DNA of 64,000 nt, taken from Anastrepha obliqua. Its lineage: Eukaryota; Arthropoda; Insecta; Diptera; Tephritidae. This document shows, in pieces, positions 46,901-55,455 of the stretch. The notes below the pieces were generated by a model. It saw only the letters and a program-made list of their open reading frames with translations, was not told the DNA's origin and did no database searches. How positions within the stretch are numbered: position 1 is the stretch's first letter; each line of letters begins with the position of its first letter. The translations under genes and the position numbers were made by a program. The stretch is from assembly GCF_027943255.1 (NCBI RefSeq), contig NC_072895.1:84198001-84262000 (forward strand), written 5' to 3'.

Positions 46901-49900
46901 ATATTTATATTTATATTTATATTTATATTTATATTTATATTTATATTTATATTTATATTTATATTTATATTTATATTTATATTTATATTTATATTTATAT
47001 TTATATTTATAATGAAAGTATGAAATTAAAATTAGTATGACCGATACTGGAATATGGTTCAGTACTCTAAAACTCACATTACCAAATTTACATAAATAAG
47101 CAGTTTTTAGTTTTTGCGTCAAGAGATTTTCGATGGTACTCGCTACATGATCTTCACTCATACAATCGTTAAACAGTCTAAAGCATACCAATCCTCGCAT
47201 TTTTATTAGTCGTAGAAAATTTCTAGATATAATATTTATGATTAAACCGCTCACAGAGTCAATTTCTAGCCCATTTCCTCTGGCCAAGGTAAGCCTTTAT
47301 GTTTCTTTTCCATTTTTAGTTCTCTTTTTTTTAAATCATATAAAGAAATTACGTGCTTAATGAACCGTTTGGATTCTTATGCCACGTTTTTAAATCTAAT
47401 TTTATCACTTGTGATATATCAAACCCACTTTTTACCATCAAGAAAACTATCCCACTCTATCTCTCCATAAATGACCAGATGGCATAATGAAGCCACCTGC
47501 AAAATTGTCCGTCAACTATGGACGACTCTCAATGCTAAACGCACAAAATCTTTGCTAAGCCAAAATAAGCACAGCCTTAGCACACTGATTTCAGTCATAA
47601 CGGGACACTGTCTAATAGGTAGGCACGCCCAAAGGTTGGGTGTGCAAGCACATGACTACTGTAGAAGTTGTCTTGATGAGGAAAAGGAAGAGACAATCTT
47701 GTACCTTCTGCGCCATTGTCCTGCTCTATCTCGACGGAGATTTGCTATTCTACGCAGACAATTTTTTAACGAATTGGAAGATCTCAGTTCTGCAGAAGGG
47801 GGTATTCTAAAATTTTTGAAAAGAACTCACTGATTTTAGCAGAAATAGGGAAAGCTCCCTACGCGGCATCACAATGGGCTATGAGCCTGAGTGTATACCA
47901 CAGAACAACCGCTTCAACCTAACCTAGGTCTCTAACTTTACATATATTCAGGCCTTTTCCACTTCACAAACTCCTATTTCCGTATGTTTTGCGGACCCTC
48001 GTCGTGGATCCCTTCGTATTGATTGGGTGGAAGTAAGGAATCGTTGGACTTGTTATTATAAAAAAAGAAACATAGTAGACAGCGTCAGCATCATTATTTA
48101 ATAACCACACCTTGTACTCTCTAAAAACAGCGTATAGCCACAGCCTCTAAAATAGAGAAGTAGCAACTCATGTGCTAAAACTCATGAAGGAAATTTACCA
48201 TAGTAAAATCTTATTAGTCCAAATGGAGGTTCAGTGCCGAGTTGCACCTTCTTTGTTTTAAACGTCCCCTGATATAATTTAATATTTAAAATTTCCCTCC
48301 CCTGAACAATTACGTAACAGCCGATTGCCTTGCTCATCTATTGTCTGAGATCACCTGATTTCGAACACGAGTGCCCCATTAAGCATTCAACAAAAACTTT
48401 GTAATTCAAACCCGTGGAAAAATTTTCTGAAATAAAAATTTTAACAATATTACTAATTAAGAGCATTTGAAAAACGAAGTAAAGGGTGTTTTTTTTAGAG
48501 GTTAGGTTTTCAAGTTGGCACTACTTTTTTCGTAGATGGTCTTTTTGACAGCTGTCACTTGATTTATGCTCAGTTTGGTTTGCCATTTCATAATGAATAG
48601 ACTTACGCCTGAACAACGTTTGCAAATCGTGCAAATTTATTACGAAAATAATGGTTCGGTTCGCGCGACGCATCGAAGAAAATTTTGTTCAGCGATGAAG
48701 CTCACTTTTGGTTGAATGGGTATGTCAATAAGCAAAATTGTCGCATTTGGAGTGAACATAATCCACAAGCCATTGCTGAGACGCCGTTACATCCTCAAAA
48801 AGTCACTGTTTGGTGTGCTGTATGGGAGGTGCTCTATCTGAGGGAATCATTAGTCCATATTTCTTTAAAAATGAAGCCGGCCATAATGTTACAGTCAATG
48901 GAGAGCGCTATAGAGCCATGATTAATGACTTTTTCGTGCCTGAATTGGACGATGTTGATGTGGACGACCTTTGGTTCCAACAAGACGGCGCTACATGCCA
49001 TACAGCCAACGCAACAATCGATTTATTGAAGGAAACTTTTGGTGAGCGCATTATCTCGCGCCGTGGACCTGTGGCGTGGCCTCCAAGATCGTGCGATATA
49101 ACACCGCTGGACTATTTCTTGTGGGGCTATGTGAAGTCGCTTGTCTACGCAGATAAGCCCGAGACGATTGACGTCTTGGAAGAGAATATTCGGCGCGTTA
49201 TTGCTGACATACGGCCCCAATTGCTGCAAAAAGTGGTCGAAAATTGGGCCTCTCGGCTGGAATTTATTCGAGCCAGCCGCGGTGGCCACTTGCCCGAAAT
49301 CATTTTTAAAACATAATGGCAAACCCTTATCTTTATAATAAAGCTAAATTCTTGGCCATAACATTAAATTATATACGTTTTATATCATCTTGAAAACCTA
49401 ACCTCTAAAAAAAACACCCTTTACTTAATAATTCTTGTGATTTAAATAATTTGAGTACAAATATAATATTTGCTAGCGCGCTGGTAATTATCGTTGATGC
49501 AACTTAAATGTGCCAAACTTCAACCATTTGCCAAAAACCAATTTTATACAAATACCCATTTTATGATAAGTCTGACTAATTTATTATGGGAAATATTGTA
49601 TATAATAAAATGTTATTGTAGGCCTTTTTTATAATTTATTCTAATACACTTTGATGTGTTTTATGGCTCAAGAGATAAGATTATAGTTCGTCGCATTTGG
49701 TGCCTTCCCTTGGTGCGTTCAGTTTGAGTTAGATCAGGAGCATTTGAATAGAAAAAAGTATTATTATAAATTATCGTTTTATTTCAACAATGTTTGTCAC
49801 CCACAATTCAGAATTTTACAAGCGAAAATATATGGATACAGTACAATCCGAGCAGAGTGAACTAATCCGTGCTAGCCGTGTTCACGCACCCAAGATTTTT

Positions 49901-52900
49901 CTTTGAACTCAAATGTGGAATTTATAGCCCCTTTAAGCTAGTTCATTTATTATACAAATACATTATATTTAAAACATCTTATCATATGCTTTTGCATAGC
50001 TGTTTATATAAAGAGAATCATTCATCGCGCTAGTGTACAATACTCACTAATAAGGCAGTGGAATATAAAACCATCAAGTGTTGGCACTCTAAGGCCTAAA
50101 TGCAATCGCTAGTCTATTAAACGTTTTCTTTCAGAGTTAAGTGCAAATGTATGTACATACATATGTACTTATATATATGTGTATATATATTTAATTTACG
50201 CACATGAAGCGTGTATTTTTTTATCAAACCTTGTTTATCTCTAAGTAATTATGCTTTATGAGCAATAACATACATATTTATAAAATTTAACAGCACTTTA
50301 ATGCTTTGAACCAAATAGTTACAATACGTAAGCTTTAATACTATATACTATTAACGTTAAAAAAGATGTTTTACTTTTATTGAAGCTTTTTTTATAAGGA
50401 AACTGAAAACATTTTGAAAAAAATATAATTTTAAGTTTTATTCAATTGAAAGATTTAGTATAGAGCTTTCTTTGTTTTTTTTTTTATTTTAAAAATACTC
50501 TTTTTTTAATTAGTATTAAACATTTTTTTACAATTTTATTAAACTTTTTTGTTTTTACTTTTTATTAAACAAAACTTATTAAAATCATTGGTTTAAATTT
50601 TTAACTTTTTTTTAATTTTTTTATTAAATTTTTTGTATACATTTTTGCTTGATTTGCGTTAAAATCTTCTTTATTTTTTTCTAAAATTTCTAATTTCTAT
50701 TTAAGGTGATTTTTATTAAAGAGTTTTTTCTTTTTTCATAATTTTTTTTTAATTTGTATTAAATTTTTTTAATTTTTCTTTTTAATTTTTATTAAATAAA
50801 AACTTATTAAAAAAATTTTTTTAATATTTAAAATTTTTTTAATTTTTGTTAACATTTTTCTTTTTTCAATTTTTATTGTATATTTTGTGTTTTAAATTGT
50901 AATTTAAAATCTTTTTTTTTGATTTTTTTAACAACATTTTAGAATTTTTATTAATTTTTTTTTTAAGTTTTTTTTAATTTGTATTAAAAAATACTTTTTA
51001 TTAAATTTTTGTTTTTTAGCTTTTATTACATTTTTTTTAGTTTTTATTAATTTCTATTAAATGTTTTTGTTTTTAATTTTTTAAAGGTCTATTTAAATTT
51101 TATTATACATTTGTTTTTTTAATTTTTATTAAATTTTTTTAAAGTTTTGTTTAATTTTTATTTATTTTATTTCTTTTTTAGTTTTTATTAATTTTTTTTA
51201 TTTTATTAATTTCTATTAAATGTTTTTTTTTATTTTTATTTAATTTTTAAAGTTCTTTTTTAAAGTTTACTATAAATATTTTTTTTTATTTTTATTTAAT
51301 TTTTTTAAAGTTTTGTTTTTTTAATTTTTATTAAATTTTTGTTATTTTTTATTAATTTTTTTTATTTTATTAATTTTTATAAAAAACAAGCATTAACTTA
51401 AAGCTTAACATTAAGCTTAAACAATATTGACAACTAAGTCTTGAGGTTTCTTTCTTTTCAATCTTCTTTTTACAGTTGCTTCATCGCTTAGTACGGAAGC
51501 TTCTGCGTTAATGTGTTTTTTTAATTTTTCAGCATGCTTAACTGCACAAAAATTGGCTGTGTCTGAGACGGTTTTTAAATTTAAATCCTTGTGCAGATCT
51601 TCATTACGCACGTACCAGGGAGCTTTAACGATTCCCCTGATTACTCTATTTTGGAGGCGCTGTATAATGTCGATGTTGGTCTTTGCAGTGCATCCCCATA
51701 ATTGAAGACCATAGGTCCACACCGGCTTTAGCACTTGGTTGTATATGAGGAGTTTATTTTGAGTTGATAGCTCAGAGTTTCTGCCAATTAGCCATTGGAG
51801 TTTTTGCATCTTTAGATTCAGCTCAGCAGCTTTGATTTTCACGTGCTCTTTCCACTTGAGCTTTACATCTAAAGTCATGCCTAGATACTTTGCACTATTA
51901 GCATTTGGCACTATTGCTGACAAAATATGAACTGGTTTGTAGATCATTTTTTTGTTAGTAAAATCCACGTGAACTGATTTAGTTTCGTTTAGCTTTATGT
52001 TCCAATTTTCAGTCCATGTGACTACTTCGTCAATGGACTTCTGCAGTTTCTGGATGGATTCGTTTTCAGTTGATCCAATGTAAACATTTTTAATAGCAAG
52101 AAATTAATTTAAAAAATTGGTTCATTCAATTCAGTCTTGTAAGTCTGATCATTTCCTCACAAGTAATTTTATTTAAAAATAAAGTGAATAATTTTGCATT
52201 AGCATTCTGTAAAGAGAAGATACTGGATCTCTGTATGCTTCGTAAAAAGCATGCAGACTGCGATTACCTGTGTCAACTGGTGAGAAGAAGCACAGAGTTG
52301 GATCAGGGCGGTAGCAGTTATTTTCTGAGTTCGAAGGTTGCATCTGGGAATGGATTGCACGAAGGAGAGTAATGACTTTGGTATTCAAAAATTTACCCTT
52401 GAAACAGCAATTGAATTTGATATATCTATAGAAGAATTTAAAGCATCGTCACATTGGTTCGAGAACTTCTTTAACCGAAATGAACTATCTCTAAGGAGAT
52501 GAACAACATTGTTTAAGCTGGAAGACAATGAAGTTGTTAAGCGTGCACTTGAGTCTAACCTTTTTATTGATGGCATCGATATTTCGAAATACCAACTCTC
52601 CAAGATGATTGCTATGGATGTGAAGGCGGTATTCCTCGGCCAAGGAGCTCAAACGACAGTTCACCGCAAGGCTTCTTCGTCAATTGAATATATTGAAAAC
52701 AGAATGATGAGAAATCATCGAAGTAATTTTGTAAAACCAGATTTACAAGAAGTTGTGAATTGGGTAAAAAATCCATGGGACAAAATAACTGATAGTGGTG
52801 CTTCCAATGCACTACGAATAGGCTACTTAGACAAGAAGTATTCATTTAACGATTGCTATATCGCAAGACATGAGAGATTCGGACCAATGATTCAACAGGA

Positions 52901-54894
52901 TATGGATTTGGAAGAAAATCAGAATATAATTCAGAATTTTGCCATATTTATGACGATATTCCAGAAGAAGATGGTATGACTGTAATTGAATAAATTTAAA
53001 TTTCAGTGTATAATAAGTATTAAATAAAAAATATATAAATATACATTTCATTTTTGGTGACATATATCGGTCAATATGAAAAGTATTGTATTTTACATTG
53101 TTCTGTATTATTAAAGAAATGGAGTAAGAGATGACTTATTTACAGAAAAAAAGTTTTTTTTTTTTCATTTTCCGTATTGAATTTATTATTTGAAACCAAA
53201 CTAAATGGCTGCTTTTAAGTACTTCTAGTAGTGTCCAATTAGTTCTGTGTATGAAGAACGTTCGTTTTCTAAGCGCGCGTGTACGAGGGTTTTAAGATCA
53301 TTTTCTATTTTTGATTAATTAAAAAAATATTTTGATTATTTTTATTTATTTTATTTACTTAAGTCTACAGAAAATGATCTAATGAAATAATTCACTTAAT
53401 TAAATATGGTAAACAAAGCAAGCTTAAAATTAACAATATTTTCATTGAAGTTAATAATTAGCAGCTTAGAGGAACTTCACAGTTTTAGACTCTTTAAAAT
53501 TACTGGAATTTCTTCTGATGAAGCCCACCATTGCAAATGCTTTGGGTACCATATAATCAAAATGTTTGGTGAATGAAATTTAGTATCAAAAATAACACTA
53601 AGACCTTTTATTTCTCACTTCCGACTTGGGATGCAGTTGTTTAATTTATAATTAATAGACAAGAAATTTGGCTTTCTGGTAAATGTTGTTGACATTCAGA
53701 AATAAATCGATTGATGAGTACCAATTTTGAAAGGCATCGAGATCTGACTGTAAGTTTTGACGTTTTGACTATCTGTCAAGTTATGTACCTCTTGGAGGGA
53801 TTCATGTCGTCCGCAAACATTAAACAGTTCGCAAACTTAAAATGGTTCTTTAGCAATGGTCCGCAATGACAATGCAATTTTTTTAAATTTCAGTGCATTT
53901 TTAATACATATTTTTTTTATTTTTTAGTTCCGTACAATTTTTTTCATATAACGAATGCATAACAGTTTTTATATGGACGAAGAATGGGCAGTACCGTATA
54001 GGAAACAAATTATAAAAAATCAACGAGATTTTCAGGAACTTCAAACTTACACTTTCTTATACTAAAATTTAGGGAGCTATAAAACGGCGTACCAAAAATC
54101 TTTCTAGAAATTAAAACCATGGAATTGCGATGAAAATTTCTGAGACTTTTCTAATTTTAGCATAAAATTTGAAAAGTGTATTTTTATGGTTTTTGTTAGG
54201 TAATGAGCTGTACTTTTATACAAAAATAATGAACATTCAAAAAAAATAGTAAAAATGGTTGAAAATGTTGTTGGGTCACCAATTGGCAAAGGGTGTTAAT
54301 ATTTGTTTGCTGTTATGCCGTTTACTTTTTATAACGAGCGAAATCATTAATTCTTTATCAGTCAGTACTTTCTGATTAAGTGAATTGTTTTTGATCGCGT
54401 TTGGTTTCTGTTTATTATTTACAAAGAATTAAACTCCTATAATAAACCTTTCTGTATTCCTATAATAAATCTGTGTTAAGGCATTTCAATGTTTTATCGA
54501 TGACTGAACTGAAATAAAAGCATTCACACCGATAAAATAACTGTTTACTTCTTTTTGACGCACACAGTTCATATATGTACATATATGTGTACATATCTAC
54601 GGTATAAATAAATACAATATAACTTAAAAAAACTCTTATATCTATAAATCATACGAAAATGTTTTCGCATAGATAATAGGGATTTTTGACATACTTTAAT
54701 CTTACCTTAATTGTTACTATGCAGCCAATAAGCGCAAAAATGTTGCATAACATGTGATAGGACGCCATTAGCAGGGTTAGCGCGTGTGTTATGTGGCTCA
54801 GCGCCAATTGAACGATGAAATAAGAGCTGGACATCGTCAACACGATATACAACTGTACCGGTTGACAGCTATTAAATAAGTCGGAGAATGGCAT
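31930..54894 (-). CDS. ZnT1-type cation diffusion facilitator (zinc transporter), 3 exons
   Basis: Exons in transcript order: 54894-54706, 33457-32731, 32657-31930. GT/AG borders join in one frame (phases 0 and 1) to give 547 aa. Exon 1 encodes TM1-TM2. Exon 2 starts with a hydrophilic linker, then carries TM3-TM4, a loop that is charged but not His-rich, and TM5-TM6. Exon 3 carries the cytosolic CDF C-terminal domain ([38 protein letters not shown]) and an acidic Glu/Ser/Lys-rich tail. CDF proteins export Zn2+ (some Mn2+) from the cytosol as dimers. The usual metal residues are altered: TM2 has H47-x3-N51 instead of HxxxD, and TM5 has E255-x3-D259 instead of HxxxD. Drosophila has two ZnT1-like genes (ZnT63C, ZnT77C); I cannot choose with certainty. 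Intron 1 is 21 kb and holds a nested gene and many transposons. The start at 32658 seen by ORF calling is a split Met codon. Confidence 0.9.
33739..34542 (-). CDS. Intronless CENP-B/pogo-type HTH protein, likely domesticated transposase DNA-binding domain
   Basis: 267 aa in one uninterrupted frame. Residues about 22-70 are a Psq/CENP-B N-terminal helix-turn-helix ([30 protein letters not shown]). Residues about 78-147 are a CENPB-type second HTH ([41 protein letters not shown]). The rest (150-267) is acidic and Ser/Thr-rich with no DDE nuclease domain. In pogo/Tigger transposases these HTH domains bind the TIR. Here only they remain, which is the pattern of host genes such as CENP-B-like and Drosophila cag-type proteins. 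Translation may start at M1 or M16 (MGRHVSS). A TATCGATA box lies about 60 bp upstream (34601), and minus-strand AATAAA is near 33604-33609. No TIRs flank it. It is nested in ZnT intron 1 on the same strand, immediately upstream of exon 2. Function unknown; probably a nuclear DNA-binding protein. Confidence 0.8.
   Translation of the reverse strand: MIITTKNENNTKCCKMGRHVSSLTLKQKIEIIKAVANKTDKKSLIKKYNCALSTINRIVKNREVYNKAAQNGSLLRKRQRKGVHEKVEDALCEWFNQNKCQNVPISKTVLLKKAKELAIKLKDDFEPNLNWLFRWRKRNGVELSKYKCEINEHCVNDSSINSSSPLLETIKTDYGFCDKNIFCNEESTTKEINPTYHPVTESCTEEHSSNRIAAEKPTEDDYAPSINEALQSLQVVKRFCILHDIEIASLFSTEEKILQHWKTSRSK
34601..34608. promoter_or_regulatory. DRE box (TATCGATA) of the nested HTH gene
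   Basis: A perfect palindromic TATCGATA lies 59 bp upstream of the HTH gene ATG, with a partial ATCGATA at 34566-34572. In Drosophila this is the DREF-binding element of housekeeping promoters. Its position supports an independent promoter rather than dependence on the ZnT transcript. Confidence 0.65.
34853..35745. mobile_element. PIF/Harbinger element, deletion derivative with two convergent ORF remnants
   Basis: The ends AGCTAGATATACACGAGACA (34853) and the inverted GGTGTGTATTTAGCT (to 35745) are flanked by TTA on both sides, the TWA target of PIF/Harbinger. The plus strand (about 35010-35350) encodes a nuclease N-terminus ([36 protein letters not shown]) interrupted by a stop. The minus strand (35503 to about 35330) encodes an accessory MADF/SANT-type ORF ([25 protein letters not shown]). 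The two run into each other at about 35340, so the nuclease catalytic half is deleted. Extra copies of GCAACGGTTGC-like subterminal repeats occur near both ends. Confidence 0.82.
35746..36540. other. ZnT intron 1, no gene found
   Basis: AT-rich. It contains the second GC-rich hairpin repeat (36080-36150), with GGCAGCC...GGCTGCC arms. Confidence 0.45.
36545..36960 (-). mobile_element. Non-LTR retrotransposon reverse transcriptase fragment, decayed
   Basis: On the minus strand, pieces [15 protein letters not shown] (about 36900) and [20 protein letters not shown] (about 36650) match the regions around and after the RT active site of CR1/RTE-like LINEs. Both lie in frames broken by stops, and the YADD motif is not preserved. 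No ends identified. Confidence 0.6.
36961..38968. other. ZnT intron 1, no gene found
   Basis: AT-rich, with TACATA-type microsatellite patches near 37500-37560 and 37937-37960. ORFs at 37326-37982 are short, overlapping on both strands, and show no family features. Confidence 0.45.
38969..39483 (+). mobile_element. DD41D (rosa-type) transposon, truncated copy
   Basis: The left TIR is CAGGGTGGGCCATAGAG (38969). The N-terminal half of the transposase is deleted. The frame resumes at about 39103 with [17 protein letters not shown] and continues through the second Asp ([12 protein letters not shown]) and third Asp ([13 protein letters not shown]). The spacing is 41 residues between the two Asp. 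The frame stops matching at about 39483, where a mariner derivative begins. Confidence 0.82.
39508..39765 (+). mobile_element. mariner deletion derivative, copy 2
   Basis: Near-identical to 2220-2476 with the same internal junction. It starts with SPDMAP-type coding (about 39486) in a frame different from the preceding DD41D piece. Confidence 0.72.
39770..42620 (-). mobile_element. mariner (DD34D) transposon interrupted by a LINE
   Basis: Two halves of one minus-strand mariner transposase flank the LINE. 42478-42323 has [19 protein letters not shown] and [11 protein letters not shown]. 40114-39790 resumes with [20 protein letters not shown] and [13 protein letters not shown]. The halves are colinear once the LINE and one target copy are removed, and the Asp-to-Asp spacing fits DD34D. 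Outside these blocks it is decayed. Confidence 0.82.
40115..42311 (-). mobile_element. LINE (R1/LOA/I-like) with RT and RNase H, 5'-truncated, inactive
   Basis: An 11-bp target duplication TTTCTAGTCAT (40104-40114 and 42312-42322) and an (AAT/AAAT)n 3' tail on the minus strand mark a clean insertion. 42280-41949 plus the 585-codon frame 41948-40191 encode RT ([23 protein letters not shown]), RNase H ([56 protein letters not shown]) and a CCHC motif ([16 protein letters not shown]). The RT is dead: a frameshift lies at about 42135, and RT motif A reads [11 protein letters not shown] where DIxGAF is expected (the first Asp codon is GGC at 42047-42045). The RNase H acidic residues are intact. 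The endonuclease and ORF1 are missing because of 5' truncation. Confidence 0.88.
42783..43131 (+). mobile_element. MITE-size DD41D derivative
   Basis: The ends AAGGATGGTTAAATTTCAA (42783) and the inverted TTGAAACTTAACCACACTT (to 43131) are flanked by TA. The interior keeps only the C-terminus of the transposase (42816-43025: [16 protein letters not shown] ... [13 protein letters not shown]), ending at its natural stop. Confidence 0.8.
43230..43490 (-). mobile_element. SINE copy 4, reverse orientation, head lost
   Basis: Body motifs GCCGACTCCGAACGGC, TTGCCATTATCTGCCG and GGTGTTTCACGAAG match copy 1 in inverse. The tRNA-like head is missing at the 43490 side. Confidence 0.75.
43528..43986 (+). 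pseudogene. Exon-like gene fragment with consensus splice sites
   Basis: The first block, 43528-43646, has a strong acceptor (TTTTCTTCCCGTTCCAG) and donor (CAG|GTGAGT). It is open in one frame only: [20 protein letters not shown], then [19 protein letters not shown]. The second block, 43889-43986, follows TTTTGCAG and is open as [20 protein letters not shown] to a TAG. The two do not join in the same frame, so this looks like a duplicated or captured, now broken gene piece. The parent gene is not recognised. It runs opposite to the ZnT gene whose intron contains it. Confidence 0.35.
43987..44425. other. ZnT intron 1, unassigned
   Basis: A faint transposase-like piece ([15 protein letters not shown], about 44096-44140) resembles the C-terminal region of Tc1/mariner proteins but is too short to assign. 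Confidence 0.35.
44426..45737 (-). mobile_element. Apparently intact DD41D (rosa-type) transposon
   Basis: The left end CAGGGTGGCTGATGAA (44426) and the inverted TTCATCAGCCACCCTG (to 45737) match perfectly over 16 bp and imperfectly to about 26 bp. TA flanks both sides. One uninterrupted transposase frame fills the interior. This is the only copy of its superfamily here with both ends and an open transposase. Confidence 0.9.
44541..45623 (-). CDS. DD41D Tc1/mariner transposase, intact, 360 aa
   Basis: The ATG at 45623 lies just inside the TIR, and the frame runs 360 codons without interruption. Residues about 5-110 contain two helix-turn-helix units ([39 protein letters not shown]), the usual TIR-binding region. 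The catalytic domain shows D156 ([12 protein letters not shown]), D250 ([10 protein letters not shown]) and D292 ([16 protein letters not shown]). D250 to D292 is 41 residues apart, which defines the DD41D class, first described as rosa in Ceratitis. All three Asp are present. It would cut and paste the element at TA sites. It lies inside the ZnT first intron in the same orientation. Whether it is expressed or active cannot be told from sequence. Confidence 0.9.
   Translation of the reverse strand: MDNWDTQTRIWIVRRYHALESVVLVQREYRRMFGGDPPSRWTIMRLVNNFAEQGTVARRPYHRNPPVRTEETIAAVAAAIQSNPRVSTRSLSAQFGVSRQSLQTIMHKDLDLFPYKIQMVNKLNAADLPIRLEFCQKILQMVEEDQNMLNCLFMSDEAHFDLNGNVNKQNCRIWSTSNPQILHETELHPLRVTVWCAVSSRCIVGPYFFEENGHTVTVTGDRYLKMLKEFFYPELRRKRIPFNSVWFQQDGATSHIAQTVMTELRRKFPNKLISRNSEFRWPPRSPDLTAPDFFLWGLCKQEVYKTKPTNLDELKQSIRATIAAIPVATLKAAMNNFLLRCRTCVNEHGGHLNSIIFNTS
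45910..46853 (-). mobile_element. DD41D transposon, C-terminal deletion and nonsense codon
   Basis: The ends AAGGGTTTTGCAAT (45910) and the inverted ATTGAAAACCCCTT (to 46853) are flanked by TA. On the minus strand the transposase runs from about 46687 ([35 protein letters not shown]) to a stop where Trp is expected after NCRI (46208). It continues from 46177 to [17 protein letters not shown], then breaks off into the right end. The third Asp region is deleted. Confidence 0.85.
46855..47011. repeat. (ATTTAT)n hexanucleotide microsatellite, about 26 units
   Basis: A perfect run that starts within a base or two of the TA target site at the end of the preceding DD41D element. It produces artificial long ORFs on both strands. 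Confidence 0.95.
47012..47440. other. ZnT intron 1, no gene found
   Basis: AT-rich DNA between the microsatellite and a LINE fragment; no supported feature. Confidence 0.4.
47440..47930 (+). mobile_element. LINE 3' fragment (C-terminal zinc-knuckle region)
   Basis: 47471-47833 encodes [45 protein letters not shown] and [10 protein letters not shown]. This is the conserved C-terminal tail of R1/I-like LINE polyproteins. After the stop, the non-coding 3' end runs to CTTCAACCTAACCTA (47930). RT and RNase H are missing. Confidence 0.78.
48482..49421 (+). mobile_element. DD41D transposon with long identical ends, N-terminal deletion
   Basis: The ends begin AAGGGTGTTTTTTTTAGAGG (48482) and are inverted at the right (to 49421) over about 35 bp with TA on both sides. 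The transposase starts at 48593 ([19 protein letters not shown]), loses most of the DNA-binding half at about 48672, resumes out of frame ([16 protein letters not shown]), and shifts frame again at about 48830. It then reads to the natural stop ([42 protein letters not shown]). All three Asp survive but in two frames. Confidence 0.87.
49422..50420. other. ZnT intron 1, no gene found
   Basis: AT-rich, with a TATATG patch near 50150-50190. No ORF of interest. Confidence 0.45.
50420..51390. repeat. About 1-kb T-rich degenerate tract
   Basis: Built almost wholly from TTTTTAATTTTTATTAAA-like units. It begins right at the 3' side of the minus-strand LINE that ends at 51417. On that strand it is A-rich, so it could be an expanded LINE A-tail. 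Confidence 0.85.
51417..52100 (-). mobile_element. Jockey-like LINE 3' fragment
   Basis: The minus strand encodes the RT thumb and C-terminal part of a Jockey-clade polyprotein: [68 protein letters not shown]. The frame extends upstream to about 52090. The catalytic RT core and endonuclease are lost by 5' truncation. Confidence 0.82.
52184..52979 (+). pseudogene. Unassigned transposon-like ORF fragments
   Basis: Two plus-strand frames (52184-52372; 52509-52979) are separated by a frameshifted stretch. The second reads [80 protein letters not shown]. The style and the decay suggest a transposon-encoded or duplicated protein. I do not recognise the family, and no TIRs or LTRs were found around it. 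Confidence 0.4.
52980..54705. other. ZnT intron 1, no gene found
   Basis: AT-rich DNA up to the donor of ZnT exon 1 (54705). No supported feature. Confidence 0.45.
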
Positions 54895-55455
54895 ATTATT
54901 TTTTTTTGTTGTTTTCGCTCGATAACTAATATTTTTTAGTGTAATAACCCTACTCGGATGAGACTAGCAATTCTAGACGTAGGCAATTCTACGTCTTCTT
55001 GTTTGGCGAATATTTGTTTGGCTGATGCACTGCGGATAGTCTGTTGCGAGTTTCATGTATTATCTGATGGAATTGAGCGGGGTTTGTAGCCTGAAACGAT
55101 TAAAAATAAGTAATTTATTTTAGATTTACATGTGTCTAGGCTTTTGGGGTGTGGTATGCCTATATGGTTCAAGTTTCTATACTAAATTGTATTGATTTGG
55201 GTGTGATTTGATCGAATCTTATAATTACACTGGTTTACAAATAATTAATATTTGGTTGACCGAGAATTAAACCATTCATTTTCATGTAAATTTGGTTTTT
55301 CAATTGTGGAATGGGAAATTTGAAAATGAAATGGAAAACTTTCGATTTTTATTGTAAGAAAATTTTTTTTCGTAACTAATATTTATAAAAAGTGAATGCA
55401 ATCCTCCAATAACTATACAAATTAGTCGCATGAGAGTAAGGATGTCCATACTTCA
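54895..55455. other. Upstream region of the ZnT gene
   Basis: Presumed 5'UTR and promoter of the minus-strand ZnT gene. It contains an inverted pair AGACGTAG/CTACGTCT (54973-54995). No TATA or DRE box was identified; a 5'UTR intron cannot be excluded. Confidence 0.35.

Noticed and set aside
46781..47287. Long ORFs on both strands made of IF, IY or YK repeats
   Set aside because: They are the translation of the ATTTAT hexanucleotide array.
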